Assembly: GCA_934792465.1 (NCBI GenBank)
Contig: CAKVOK010000011.1
Location: 1-64,000 of the forward strand
DNA: 64,000 nucleotides
DNA from: an uncultured Clostridia bacterium
GTDB lineage: Bacteria; Bacillota; Clostridia; RUG12999
Direction: 5' to 3'
In this document: positions 1-8,476 of the stretch, piece by piece
How positions within the stretch are numbered: the first letter of the stretch is position 1
How the letters are laid out: each line of letters starts with the position of its first letter
The notes under the pieces: generated by a model
Seen by the model: only the letters and a program-made list of their open reading frames with translations
What the model was told of the DNA's origin: nothing
Databases searched by the model: none
Program-made: the position numbers and the translations under genes

Positions 1-933
1 ACCGATACGGATAATGAACATATTGAAGTGCTGAATGCATTGGGCATTGTCAAAGGAAAATCCGAAACGGAGTTTGCACCGAACGATTCGCTTACACGTG
101 AGGAAGCCGCAGCCATTCTTTATCGTCTGATAAGTAAAATATATCCCGGTTGGGATGCGACGGCGCAATACTTTGATTTTGCCGACAGCGGGCAAATTTC
201 CGATTGGGCAATGAATGATATTCAAGTCATCTGCAATATGGGTATTATGCAGGGTGTGGGCGATAACAGATTTGCGCCAAAAGGTTTATATACTACCGAA
301 CAGGCTGTTGCAACGCTTGTGAGAGTGTATAATAAATTTGCAAATGCGAACGATATATCAAATGCCGAGAATCTTGTTGATGAAAGATTTATGATTTTAT
401 CATTGCCTTGGGGCGAAAAGTGGGAAAATATAAAAGACCGCTCTGCTCTTTCAACAGCAAGCGTGGTCGTCGATGACGACAATAGATTTGTAATTGAGAT
501 AAGCAATGCTGAATTTTTGGGAGTGAACGGAATAATGAGATTACTGTTTTCGGGGTCAAACGATGCCTTTCCGTCAGTAGGGCTTGTAAAAGCTTATTTT
601 AACTATGATGAAAAAGACGAAAAAGAAATGCTGGCTCAAGGAAATAAAATATACGGTGAAAGAAAAAGTTACTTTCTTGATAAAAACGGGGTTGAAAATC
701 CTCTGAACCCGCCTGCCTGGTACAGTGATGAAAATATGGATAACAGTCTGGCGGCAGATGAAAGAGCGTACTTTGAGAAATTGTTAAAGGATAGAGGTGT
801 TGAAAAAACGAGAGCCGATGCAACAATCAGAGGTCCACTTGTTGTTATATCAGTAAACGAAGATGATAATATAGTTACAATAGCCGGAGATAATGCGGCG
901 AAAATATTTAATTTAAGAAATTATATGCCGTAA
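1..933 (+). CDS. SLH-domain surface protein, C-terminal part (5' end outside window)
   Basis: The frame is open from the first base, so the gene begins upstream and the GTG at 28 is not its real start. The visible part starts inside an SLH repeat (LNALGIVKG, then FAPNDSLTREEAAAIL) followed by a second one (YFDFADSGQISDWA ... GIMQGVGDNRFAP ... TTEQAVATLVR). SLH repeats in Firmicutes bind pyruvylated secondary cell-wall polymer and hold proteins on the surface. About 190 residues without a recognised fold follow the SLH part; they contain NLVDERFMILSLPWGEKW and end in FNLRNYMP. Having SLH repeats before a C-terminal domain differs from the SLH-last layout of the other anchored proteins here. 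A strong terminator follows at 1049. The role of the C-terminal domain is unknown. Confidence 0.85.
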   Translation, partial: TDTDNEHIEVLNALGIVKGKSETEFAPNDSLTREEAAAILYRLISKIYPGWDATAQYFDFADSGQISDWAMNDIQVICNMGIMQGVGDNRFAPKGLYTTEQAVATLVRVYNKFANANDISNAENLVDERFMILSLPWGEKWENIKDRSALSTASVVVDDDNRFVIEISNAEFLGVNGIMRLLFSGSNDAFPSVGLVKAYFNYDEKDEKEMLAQGNKIYGERKSYFLDKNGVENPLNPPAWYSDENMDNSLAADERAYFEKLLKDRGVEKTRADATIRGPLVVISVNEDDNIVTIAGDNAAKIFNLRNYMP

Positions 934-1048
934 CCGCAATAAAAATATGAAACTATATATCAAGGAAACATCTTTCGCAATGAGTATAATGCTTGTTAAG
1001 AGAGCAATAAACATGTTATATATAATCAAGTGAAAAACATATTGAGTT

Positions 1049-1088
1049 GGGCTGAGAAAATTTTATAGGATTTTCTCAGCCCTTTTTT
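1049..1088 (+). terminator. Rho-independent terminator after the SLH gene
   Basis: A 13-base perfect stem (GGGCTGAGAAAAT at 1049-1061 with ATTTTCTCAGCCC at 1070-1082) has an 8-base loop and is followed directly by six T (1083-1088). This is a textbook intrinsic terminator and ends transcription of the gene finishing at 933. Its T-run is shared with the left arm of the next palindrome. Confidence 0.85.
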
Positions 1089-1136
1089 GTATAGTGAAAA
1101 CTACCTGCTATGCAGGTAGTTTTCACTATACAAAAA
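1084..1136. repeat. Perfect 25-bp inverted repeat with 3-base centre
   Basis: Bases 1084-1108 are an exact reverse complement of 1112-1136, with TAT in the centre (core ACTACCTGC-TAT-GCAGGTAGT). It lies immediately after a terminator and before decayed coding sequence, next to a recombinase gene. It could be a fold-back mobile repeat or a recombination or regulatory site; the sequence alone does not decide. Confidence 0.8.
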
Positions 1137-1138
1137 TT

Positions 1139-1185
1139 CTGCAAATTCTGCGTGCGTGTATTAAAACACGAAGCGGAATTTGCAG
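1139..1185. repeat. Second adjacent hairpin
   Basis: CTGCAAATTCtGC (1139-1151) pairs with GCgGAATTTGCAG (1173-1185), with an inner CGTGT/ACACG stem. It follows the 1084-1136 palindrome by two bases. The two tandem inverted repeats look like the edge of a mobile or regulatory element. There is no T-run, so it is not a simple terminator. Confidence 0.6.
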
Positions 1186-1202
1186 GGTAAAGGAAGCGAG
1201 AA

Positions 1203-1430
1203 AAATCCCTTGATGAGCTGACAAATAATGAAATTATCAGCCTGTCAGCATATGATGAATATTTTGCGGACGAGCATATATTCAATGTTCTTTGACAAGG
1301 AAAGTGCGCCGGCGCAGTATAGGCAGTCTTTCGACATTCGGTAATAGCAGAGCTTATACAGTAAATGCACAACGATGTCGGGGTAAGTTATAAAACATTC
1401 ATTTTCGCATAAATGCAGAATAAAAGGCAA
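1203..1430 (+). pseudogene. Decayed ORF beside the mobile element
   Basis: A frame reading SLDELTNNEIISLSAYDEYFADEHIFNVL runs to a stop. Protein-like sequence then continues in other frames (FDKESAPAQYRQSF, then HSVIAELIQ-stop-MHNDVGVSYKTFIFA-stop), so frameshifts and stops interrupt it. The first piece resembles the start of small sigma-70-like helix-turn-helix proteins carried by clostridial conjugative elements, by recall only. It is probably a degraded element gene. The following 1431-1640 shows no convincing gene. Confidence 0.4.
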
Positions 1431-1640
1431 ATTTGTACAGCAATGACACTATGATGAATAATGACGCTCCCGCCTTGAACACATCGCTGCATTGGGCGGT
1501 TGCATAAGAACTATGAGGATGGTGAAAGTCCCGTGAGCCGTGCCACCGGCTGTCAGGCTGGCGTTAATTTATGTTGTAATAATGGACTTGCTGCTGTTCA
1601 TATTACTGTATTAGCTATTGCAAAAAGGGGGCTAACCAAT

Positions 1641-1790
1641 ATGAACGAAAAGAAGACCGATAAAACGATATGCAAAAGTGTTTTCAAAAGCGGCGAAAAC
1701 ACTACAACTAAAATTCAATTCACAAAAAAGTGGATTGAGCTGATAAATAGATTGGAAAAAACAAATCCGCCGGATTTTAGCGACAGGTAG
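1641..1790 (+). CDS. Small mobile-element-associated protein (49 aa), unknown function
   Basis: ATG at 1641 follows a G-rich site (AAAAAGGGGGC) by about eight bases. The protein is lysine-rich (MNEKKTDKTICKSVF ... TTTKIQFTKKWIELINRLE) and ends 72 bases before the recombinase start. The frame stays open upstream to 1500, but that extension is cysteine-rich and has no ribosome site, so the short start is preferred. Small basic ORFs of this kind commonly precede large serine recombinases in clostridial transposons. I do not recognise a defined family; a helper or regulatory role is only a guess. Confidence 0.5.
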   Translation: MNEKKTDKTICKSVFKSGENTTTKIQFTKKWIELINRLEKTNPPDFSDR

Positions 1791-1862
1791 TGACAAACCG
1801 AAAAAGATGCGTTATAATATATTCATAGAGTTGGTTTGTCCTATCTCAAAGGGGATGGAATA

Positions 1863-3416
1863 ATGAGAGTTGCTTTATATTGCCGCTTATCCGAAGAAGA
1901 TAGGAACAAACAATTTGAATCAGACGACAGTAATAGCATACAGAATCAGAAAGCAATGTTGTTACAGTATGCTATGGAACAGGGGTGGGACGTTTACAAC
2001 ATTTACAGCGATGACGATTACGCAGGTGCAGATAGGAAACGACCTGAATTTAACCGTTTGCTTGCTGACGCTGAAAATAAAAAGTTTGATGTCATACTCT
2101 GCAAAACCCAATCACGATTTACCCGTGAACTTGAATTGGTGGAAAAATATATACACGGTTTATTCCCGTTATGGGGTATTCGCTTTATAAGTATTGTCGA
2201 TAATGCCGATACAGCCAATAAAGGTAATAAAAAGTCAAGACAGATAAACGGACTTGTGAATGAGTGGTATTTGGAGGATATGTCAGACAACATTAAAAGC
2301 GTTTTGACAAACAGACGGCAAAACGGTTTTCATATCGGTGCGTTTGCACTCTACGGATATAAGAAAGACCCTGACCAAAAGGGGCACTTGATTATTGACG
2401 AAGAAGCCGCCGCCGTTGTAAGAGAAGTTTTTACCCTTTTTTCACAGGGCTACGGAAAAACTGCCATTGCCAGACTGCTTAATGACAGGGGCATACCAAA
2501 CCCGACAGAATACAAAAGATTACACGGACTTCGATACAAACAGCCAAAGACAAAAAACAGTACATTGTGGAAATATTTTGCTATATCCGATATGCTGGTA
2601 AATGAAATTTATATCGGAAATATGGTACAAGGCAAATACGGCAGCGTATCATATAAGACAAAGCAAAATAAGCCACGCCCCAAAAGTGAATGGTATATTG
2701 TTGAGGGAACTCACGAACCTATAATTGACCGTGAACTATGGGACAGAGTGCAAAAAATGGTTGCTGACCGTACCAAACCTTTTATTGTCGGTAACATTGG
2801 ACTTTTTGCCAAAAAGGCTCGCTGTGCTAACTGCGGTTATATTATGCGGTCATCAAAAAGTCACGGACAACACTTTTTGCAATGTGCAAATAAGTGCATC
2901 GCAAAAGACGCTTGTATCGGAGCATTTATCTCGGTAGATAGATTAGAAAAAATGGTTATTGATGAAATTAATCGTTTGTCAGCCGAATATCTTGACAAAG
3001 ACGAATTAGAACAAAATATAGAATTTTGTAATAATCTGCAAGTCCGGAAAAAAAGGCTGATTTCGGAAAGTGCCGCCTACAATAAAAAAATAGCAGAATA
3101 CGCAAAAGGTATTCGTGATATTTATATGGACAAGGTAAAAGGCTTAATTTCGGAAAGTGATTTCATTGATTTATCAAAAGACTTTTCAATCGAAAAAGAC
3201 AGATTAGAGCGCATGGTAGCAGATACTGAAAAAAAGTTATCCGAACTCGATGCGAAAATTGAAACCGGCGACAATCATCGGGAACTTATCGGAAAGTATA
3301 CAAATTTGGAGCAGCTTAATCGGGAAATCGTTGAAACGCTTATTGATTATATTTCAGTCGGCAGACGTATTCCCGGAACAAGAAATGTTCCGATTGAAAT
3401 TCATTGGAATTTTTAA
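1863..3416 (+). CDS. Large serine recombinase (resolvase/TnpX type)
   Basis: A 517-residue site-specific recombinase that cuts and rejoins DNA through a serine-DNA bond. The N-terminal resolvase domain (about 1-150) opens with MRVALYCRLSEEDRN, the serine of RLS being the expected nucleophile, and keeps the arginine-rich QSRFTREL motif. A recombinase domain follows (about 160-280), then a zinc ribbon with CANCGY ... CANKCIAKDAC, then a long coiled coil (about 390-470) typical of the large serine family. ATG at 1863 is chosen because AAAGGGG sits about ten bases upstream; an in-frame TTG at 1836 has no such support. It is the only intact recombinase here and probably mobilised the element. Its stop is about 20 bases from a truncated cotJC-like gene, so the right end of the element must lie between them. 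Confidence 0.92.
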   Translation: MRVALYCRLSEEDRNKQFESDDSNSIQNQKAMLLQYAMEQGWDVYNIYSDDDYAGADRKRPEFNRLLADAENKKFDVILCKTQSRFTRELELVEKYIHGLFPLWGIRFISIVDNADTANKGNKKSRQINGLVNEWYLEDMSDNIKSVLTNRRQNGFHIGAFALYGYKKDPDQKGHLIIDEEAAAVVREVFTLFSQGYGKTAIARLLNDRGIPNPTEYKRLHGLRYKQPKTKNSTLWKYFAISDMLVNEIYIGNMVQGKYGSVSYKTKQNKPRPKSEWYIVEGTHEPIIDRELWDRVQKMVADRTKPFIVGNIGLFAKKARCANCGYIMRSSKSHGQHFLQCANKCIAKDACIGAFISVDRLEKMVIDEINRLSAEYLDKDELEQNIEFCNNLQVRKKRLISESAAYNKKIAEYAKGIRDIYMDKVKGLISESDFIDLSKDFSIEKDRLERMVADTEKKLSELDAKIETGDNHRELIGKYTNLEQLNREIVETLIDYISVGRRIPGTRNVPIEIHWNF

Positions 3417-3427
3417 CTTGTTGTTCT

Positions 3428-3613
3428 TACATAATTGCAGCAGAACAGAAAGCAAGAGCGGTATATGATAATATTTTAAGAGTATGCGATGACCCGGATG
3501 TTGCAAATGTAATTAAATATCTTCGCGAAAGAGAAATAGTACATTTCCAGAGATTCGGCGGAGCATTAAATCATCTGCAAAGCACAATTAAGTGCAGGAA
3601 AACCGAAAAATAA
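3428..3613 (+). pseudogene. cotJC: 3' fragment of a CotJC-like spore-coat gene
   Basis: The frame gives IIAAEQKARAVYDNIL, DDPDVANVIKYL, REREIVHFQRFGGALNHLQ and then about nine residues. This is the C-terminal third of the CotJC / manganese-catalase-like spore-coat family, with the conserved EQKAR and REREIVHFQRFG ferritin-fold motifs. No start codon or ribosome site precedes it, and the upstream sequence belongs to the recombinase end. The missing N-terminal two thirds are not found upstream of the element inside the window, so an insertion plus deletion is likely. The fragment shows that the host lineage makes or made endospores. Confidence 0.75.
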
Positions 3614-3619
3614 ATTAAG

Positions 3620-3667
3620 AACAAGGTACGGATAATTTCGTGAAAACGAATTTGTCCGTACCTTGTT
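3620..3667 (+). terminator. Long hairpin, probable terminator of the coat gene
   Basis: AACAAGGTACGGA at the left pairs with TCCGTACCTTGTT at the right, with further pairing of the inner TTTCG/CGAA. Only three T follow, so termination strength is uncertain. 3668-3830 holds no gene. Confidence 0.6.
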
Positions 3668-3834
3668 TAAGATAAATTGTCCTGTGAACTCTGTTTTTGA
3701 GCCTTGTTTTCAGAGTGTCTTAAATTCAACAAGTATCAAGAACTTATATTTCTTCGAGCTTTCGCTCAATATATTCCGATAGGGTTAAGAGTAGTCAAAT
3801 TCGGGCAGAAAAAAAGGTATTTGATTTTTTTGGG

Positions 3835-3863
3835 TTGATTTGTAAAAATATTTATGTTATAAT
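3835..3863 (+). promoter_or_regulatory. Sigma-A-type promoter for the GH3-GH94 pair
   Basis: TTGATT (3835-3840), a 17-base spacer and TATAAT (3858-3863) lie 44 bases before the GH3 start, in AT-rich sequence with no competing gene. Confidence 0.75.
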
Positions 3864-3907
3864 AGGAAAAAATGCAAAATTGAGGCATTACGGAGGGAGA
3901 AACCGAC

Positions 3908-5476
3908 ATGACAATGAGAGAAAGAATTTTAAAAACATTTGTTGTTACAATTCGTGAAATAAACACTCACGGCGGTGCAAAGGAGTTTTTTGAAAAATAT
4001 CCGGTAGGTGGGGTATACTACGGTGAGGCTCCGGCACTCAGAGACGAAAACGGACTGGAGATAGGCACGCAGTATGACTTTGAAAAACTAAACGAACTTA
4101 AAAAATATTCAAAGAAAAAACTTTTGGTATGTGCGGACAGCTGCTGCATACGCGGACAAAAGGTTTTTGCGTCTTGCCAGCGTTCGCTTGGAGCGTCGCT
4201 CAGCGAGGAGGACGCATATAATTGGGGCAGACTGATTGGAATGCAGATGAACGATAAGGGTGTTGACTGGGTTTTGGGACCCAGTATAGATATGGCTTTC
4301 GACCCGCTTATGTACCTCATGGCAATAAGTGACGACCCGAAGGTTATAGCAAGGCTTTACAGTCAGACCGTAAAAGGTATTCAGGATCAGGGCGTGTGTG
4401 CAACCGTAAAGCATTTTCCGGGATTGGGTACATATTTTGTTAATATGCATATAGCACCTGGTTCTAATAATCTGCCGTTCGATAAATGGATGGAAACCTA
4501 CGGATATACATATAAAGAAATGTTTAAAGAGAACGTAATGAGCGTTATGACAACGCATGTTTCGCTGAAATCGTATGACAACGAGTTTACGGACGGATTT
4601 TATCCCATAGCAACATATTCCAAAAAACTTACCACCGACCTTTTGAAAGGCGAACTCGGTTTTAAAGGCGCAGTTGTTACGGATGCGCTGATTATGGGCG
4701 GCATGGCAACGGGCGATTTGGTAAAGGAAACCGTACAGGCATTTAAGGCGGGTGCGGATCTTCTGTTGTGGCCTCCGGTTGAAGCGGCGGAAGCGATAGA
4801 AAAGGCAATTGAAAGTGGCGAAATACCGATGTCCAGACTTGAGGATGCGCTGGCAAGAATAGAAAGAATGGAAAATTTCAGAAACAAAGCTCTTGCTGAA
4901 AAATCATATGACAAGCCGGACGCACAGTGGGCAGACAATAAAAAGCTTGAAATTATTAAAAACGGTATGTGTCTGCTTAGAAACGATATAGGACTTTTGC
5001 CGATAGACAGCGAAAAATATAAAACTGCGCTGATAGTGGATGCAACGGAGGAAGATTGTACGGTAAACGAAGGCGACCGCATATCTTCGAATCTGCTTAA
5101 AGCGGAGCTTGAAAAAAGAGGAATATGTACGGATGTAAAACGCGATATATATGATGTTCCTTCGCGTGTGTGCTGGCAGAGCGATGTGGACAAGCTTCAG
5201 GAAAAATATGACCTTGTAATATTTAATGTAAACGCAAACTTTGTTGCACAGTGGAGCGAGCCGCATATGCACATTTGGGCATCGCACTTGTTTGACAAAA
5301 AGAGGAAGATTATTATAAACTACGGTTCACCGTATTTTGCGCCGGAATATTTTCCGGAGGATCCCACAATTATAGAAATGAACACCACGCCGGAAGAAGA
5401 TGTTGTAAAAATGCTTGCGGACGGACTGTTTGGAGATATTGAATTTAAAGGAAAAAGTATTCTTAAAAATAAATAG
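3908..5476 (+). CDS. GH3 family glycoside hydrolase, cytoplasmic
   Basis: A 522-residue family 3 glycosidase without signal peptide, so it probably trims imported oligosaccharides. Seen motifs: GPSIDM in the barrel, KHFPG (168-172), and VVTDALIMGG, whose Asp259 is the expected nucleophile. The loop after KHFPG reads LGTYFVNMHIAPG; NagZ-type enzymes have an Asp-Ser-His here, so the acid/base arrangement differs and beta-N-acetylhexosaminidase activity should not be assumed. A C-terminal alpha/beta domain (about 350-510) is present but shorter than in classic GH3 beta-glucosidases, with no FnIII domain. ATG at 3908 has GGAGGG ten bases upstream. The GH94 gene starts 16 bases after the stop, so the two are cotranscribed. 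Substrate is unknown. Confidence 0.88.
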   Translation: MTMRERILKTFVVTIREINTHGGAKEFFEKYPVGGVYYGEAPALRDENGLEIGTQYDFEKLNELKKYSKKKLLVCADSCCIRGQKVFASCQRSLGASLSEEDAYNWGRLIGMQMNDKGVDWVLGPSIDMAFDPLMYLMAISDDPKVIARLYSQTVKGIQDQGVCATVKHFPGLGTYFVNMHIAPGSNNLPFDKWMETYGYTYKEMFKENVMSVMTTHVSLKSYDNEFTDGFYPIATYSKKLTTDLLKGELGFKGAVVTDALIMGGMATGDLVKETVQAFKAGADLLLWPPVEAAEAIEKAIESGEIPMSRLEDALARIERMENFRNKALAEKSYDKPDAQWADNKKLEIIKNGMCLLRNDIGLLPIDSEKYKTALIVDATEEDCTVNEGDRISSNLLKAELEKRGICTDVKRDIYDVPSRVCWQSDVDKLQEKYDLVIFNVNANFVAQWSEPHMHIWASHLFDKKRKIIINYGSPYFAPEYFPEDPTIIEMNTTPEEDVVKMLADGLFGDIEFKGKSILKNK

Positions 5477-5492
5477 TGAAAGGAAGAACGGC

Positions 5493-7778
5493 ATGCCTAA
5501 AAGCTATAAGTTTAATAATGAAAGAAAAGAAATATCATTTGAGAAGTGCAATTTGCCCACACCGTGGATGAATTACCTGTCAAACGGCACGTTCCACACA
5601 ATGATGTCGCATGCGGGCGGCGGTGTTGCGTTTTACAAAAGTCCGCAGATATGGAGAATAAATCACTACAGATTTTTTCATCTGCCAACGGATAGAAGCG
5701 GATTTTATACATATATAAAGGATGGCGATGAATTCTGGTGTCCCACGAGCGAACCGTGCAAAGCAAAGCCGGAAAGCTGGAAATCAACTCACGGAATGGG
5801 CTATACAAGGTTCGAGGCAAAAAGAAACGGAGTAAGCGTGGATGCGCTGTATTTCGTGGGCAAGTATGAAAATGCCCTTATATGGAATTTGAAAATAAAA
5901 AGCGACAGCGATAAAAAAATAACCTTGTTCCCGTATGTGGAGCTGGGCATGATGGAATTTATGCGCGAATTGCAATGGCAGTGTTATAACAAACATCAGC
6001 TTTCTGTTTATCCGATGGATGATATTTTGGTATACAAATATGGTGTTGAAATGCAGCCGAAGCCGGACGAAACACCGCTTGTATACTTTGCGTCAAACGT
6101 GAAGATAGACGCATACGACTGCGACAGGGACGAGTTTGTGGGTTCTTACAGAAGTGAGGAAAATCCGCAAAGGGTTGAACAGGGGAAATGTTCAGACTCC
6201 GTTCTATACGGCGGGGACCCGTGCTTTGCGTTTAAAATAGATCTCGACCTTAAAGCAGGCGAGGAAAAAACGGTTAATATCTTTTTGGGAACGGCAATGA
6301 CGGAGGAAGAAATAAAGAAATGCACCAAGCATTGCCGTGAGAAAGATTTTGTGGAAAAATCGTTTGCAGCATTGAATAAACAGTGGGATGAGCATTTAAG
6401 CAAATTCAGCTGCGAGATTCCGGATAAGGACGCACAGACAATGATTAATATATGGAATCCGTATCAGGCTGAAAGAAACTTCCAATTTTCAAGAAATATT
6501 TCCTATTATGCGACGGGAACCTTTCGCGGAGTGGGCGTAAGAGATACGGCGCAGGATATTTTGTCAATGGTGCCTTTTAATTTGGAACGTGCGAAAGATA
6601 AACTGAATCTGCTGTTCTCTCAACAGTACAGGGACGGACATTGCAACCACTACTGTTTCCCGACGGAGGGCTGGGAACCGGTAACCAGAATACATTCGGA
6701 TAACCATTTGTGGCTTGTTATGACTACTTACCATATAATTATGGAAGAAGGGAAAACAGATTATCTGTCTGAAACCGTACCGTTCTATGACGGAGGCGAG
6801 GACACTGTTTGGAATCATATTAAAAAGTCTATAGAGTTTACAACAAGGAATATGGGCGAGAATGGTTTCCCTCTTATGCTGGCATCGGACTGGAACGATA
6901 TGCTGTTTAAGGTATGCCGCAAGGGTAAGGGCGAAAGCATATGGACATCTATGCAGTTTGGAACGGTTTTGAGAATGATTTCCGAACTGGCAAAAAGAAT
7001 GGGTGAGGACTGTAAAAAATACGACGAGCTTTACGAGCAGCAGAAAAAGCTTGTAAATTCCGTGGCATGGGATGGCGATTGGTTTATCCGCTGTATAACG
7101 GACGAAGGCAGATTTATAGGTTCGGCAAAGGAGGAACAGGCAAAAATATGGGTAAATTCTCAAAGCTGGTCGGTTTTGTCCGGTATGGGCGATAAGGATA
7201 AGCAGATTCGTGCCATGGACAGCGTGAAAAAATATCTGGATACCGATTTGGGTATTAAAAAGATTCACCCGTCAATGAAGGATTATCCTTCAAAGGAAGA
7301 TCCTCTTACATATTATAATAAAGGTTGCGGTGAAAACGGAAGTATATTCTGTCACGCAAACACATGGGCAATAATAGCCGAATGTATGTTGGGTCGCCCC
7401 GAAGCGGCGTATAAATACTATCATCAGCTGCTGCCTATGGTAGCGCAGGAAAAGACGGGAGAATGGAGATATAAGGCAGAGCCTTATGTATATTCCTCCA
7501 ATATCTTCGGACCGGAAAGCTTAAGATTCGGTTTTGCAAACGTTTCGTGGCTGTCGGGAACAGCGTCTTGGATGTATATAGCTGCAACGCAGTATATGCT
7601 GGGCATACGTCCGAAGTGGGACGGACTTGAAGTAGACCCGTGCCTGTCGGAGGAAATGCTGCCGGCAAAGGTAACAAGGGTATTCAGGGGAGTTACTTAT
7701 AACATTACGATTACCAAAAATGAAAAAATGTTTATTCCGTATGATGAAACATACAAATCGGTTGACGTTACAGTATAA
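5493..7778 (+). CDS. GH94-family glycoside phosphorylase
   Basis: A 761-residue protein of the cellobiose/chitobiose phosphorylase type, which cleaves beta-glycosides with phosphate to give a sugar-1-phosphate and conserves energy in anaerobes. It keeps the N-terminal beta-sandwich (WMNYLSNGTFHTMMSHAGGG), the helical barrel (GVRDTAQDIL; DNHLWL) and SDWND at 465-469, where Asp466 is the expected proton donor. The end (WDGLEVDPCL ... VTRVFRGVTYNI) matches the family C-terminus. There is no signal peptide. ATG at 5493 is preferred because AAAGGAAG precedes it; an in-frame start at 5415 would overlap the GH3 end. A terminator at 7790 closes the pair. Family assignment is firm; donor and acceptor sugars cannot be read. 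Confidence 0.9.
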   Translation: MPKSYKFNNERKEISFEKCNLPTPWMNYLSNGTFHTMMSHAGGGVAFYKSPQIWRINHYRFFHLPTDRSGFYTYIKDGDEFWCPTSEPCKAKPESWKSTHGMGYTRFEAKRNGVSVDALYFVGKYENALIWNLKIKSDSDKKITLFPYVELGMMEFMRELQWQCYNKHQLSVYPMDDILVYKYGVEMQPKPDETPLVYFASNVKIDAYDCDRDEFVGSYRSEENPQRVEQGKCSDSVLYGGDPCFAFKIDLDLKAGEEKTVNIFLGTAMTEEEIKKCTKHCREKDFVEKSFAALNKQWDEHLSKFSCEIPDKDAQTMINIWNPYQAERNFQFSRNISYYATGTFRGVGVRDTAQDILSMVPFNLERAKDKLNLLFSQQYRDGHCNHYCFPTEGWEPVTRIHSDNHLWLVMTTYHIIMEEGKTDYLSETVPFYDGGEDTVWNHIKKSIEFTTRNMGENGFPLMLASDWNDMLFKVCRKGKGESIWTSMQFGTVLRMISELAKRMGEDCKKYDELYEQQKKLVNSVAWDGDWFIRCITDEGRFIGSAKEEQAKIWVNSQSWSVLSGMGDKDKQIRAMDSVKKYLDTDLGIKKIHPSMKDYPSKEDPLTYYNKGCGENGSIFCHANTWAIIAECMLGRPEAAYKYYHQLLPMVAQEKTGEWRYKAEPYVYSSNIFGPESLRFGFANVSWLSGTASWMYIAATQYMLGIRPKWDGLEVDPCLSEEMLPAKVTRVFRGVTYNITITKNEKMFIPYDETYKSVDVTV

Positions 7779-7789
7779 GCAGGTCGGGG

Positions 7790-7825
7790 AAAATACCGCG
7801 GTCGTATAAGGGTCGCGGTATTTTT
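7790..7825 (+). terminator. Rho-independent terminator after GH94
   Basis: AAAATACCGCG (7790-7800) pairs with CGCGGTATTTT, ending in a five-T run at 7821-7825. It separates the GH3-GH94 pair from the next operon. Confidence 0.85.
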
Positions 7826-7845
7826 AATAAACTCTTTTTAACCCT

Positions 7846-7873
7846 TTTACTTGTAAAGGTTTTGCTGTATAAT
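7846..7873 (+). promoter_or_regulatory. Probable promoter of the 7909 operon
   Basis: TATAAT at 7868-7873 is a perfect -10 box; TTTACT at 7846-7851 is a moderate -35 with a 16-base spacer. It lies 36 bases before the next start and just after a terminator, and probably drives the genes from 7909 through the sensor kinase and importer, which are separated by tiny gaps or overlaps. Confidence 0.6.
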
Positions 7874-7908
7874 TATGATATAAATGAGTAAAAACGGAGG
7901 AGTAATAT

Positions 7909-8475
7909 ATGTTTAAAAGGATTGATGCGGTTTATTCCGCACGGTTGTATAAAAATTTCGTTTTGGAAAACGAAAAGCATTTCAATGTTGAGATACACGG
8001 AGCGCAGCCGTTTGAAGAGAATTTGTGGATTGAACCCATGAGCTGTATTGCACTGACGGAAAAAAACGGTTATGTGGGCTGTTGTTTTGCGGATTTGTGC
8101 AAGGGTGAAATCGAAAATTTCGGAGTGGGAATTTATTTGACGGCAAAGGGCGAGATAAGCATTAATGCCTCTGTTTTAAAGGAAAATATGCGCAAAAAAT
8201 TAACGGGCACCGAGGAAATAATAATAAACGGCAAAGAGGAAGCGGCAATGCTGTATCCCATATTTGCCGAAGGCTTCGACATATATGCGGATTATATAAA
8301 GGAAACAAATTCTTTGGGACTTGTAAGTGTAAAAAAAGGGTTGAGCGTAACCGGCGAAAGGAATATAATAAAATTCGGGTGCAGTTTTTCACGCAGTGGA
8401 ATTTATTACAAAGAGGACTGCGAACTGCCGTTGTTTGAAAAATGCTCATTCTTAACTCTTTGGGAGGGAAACTGA
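7909..8475 (+). CDS. Hypothetical cytoplasmic protein (188 aa)
   Basis: I do not recognise this protein. It has no signal peptide or membrane segment and looks beta-rich (FNVEIHG, LWIEPMSCIAL, YVGCCFADLC, GVGIYLTAKGEISINA). It has several cysteines. ATG at 7909 follows CGGAGGAG by eight bases. It is the first gene of an operon: the beta-helix enzyme starts one base after its stop, and that enzyme's GGGAGGG ribosome site lies in its last codons, so the two are translationally coupled. A role as partner of, or accessory to, that enzyme is inferred from this tight coupling only. Confidence 0.7.
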   Translation: MFKRIDAVYSARLYKNFVLENEKHFNVEIHGAQPFEENLWIEPMSCIALTEKNGYVGCCFADLCKGEIENFGVGIYLTAKGEISINASVLKENMRKKLTGTEEIIINGKEEAAMLYPIFAEGFDIYADYIKETNSLGLVSVKKGLSVTGERNIIKFGCSFSRSGIYYKEDCELPLFEKCSFLTLWEGN

Positions 8476-8476
8476 C

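Noticed and set aside
1500..1640. Possible group II intron remnant (GGTGAAAGTCCCGTGAGCC)
   Set aside because: No domain V, reverse transcriptase or clear intron ends are visible, so the resemblance is too short.
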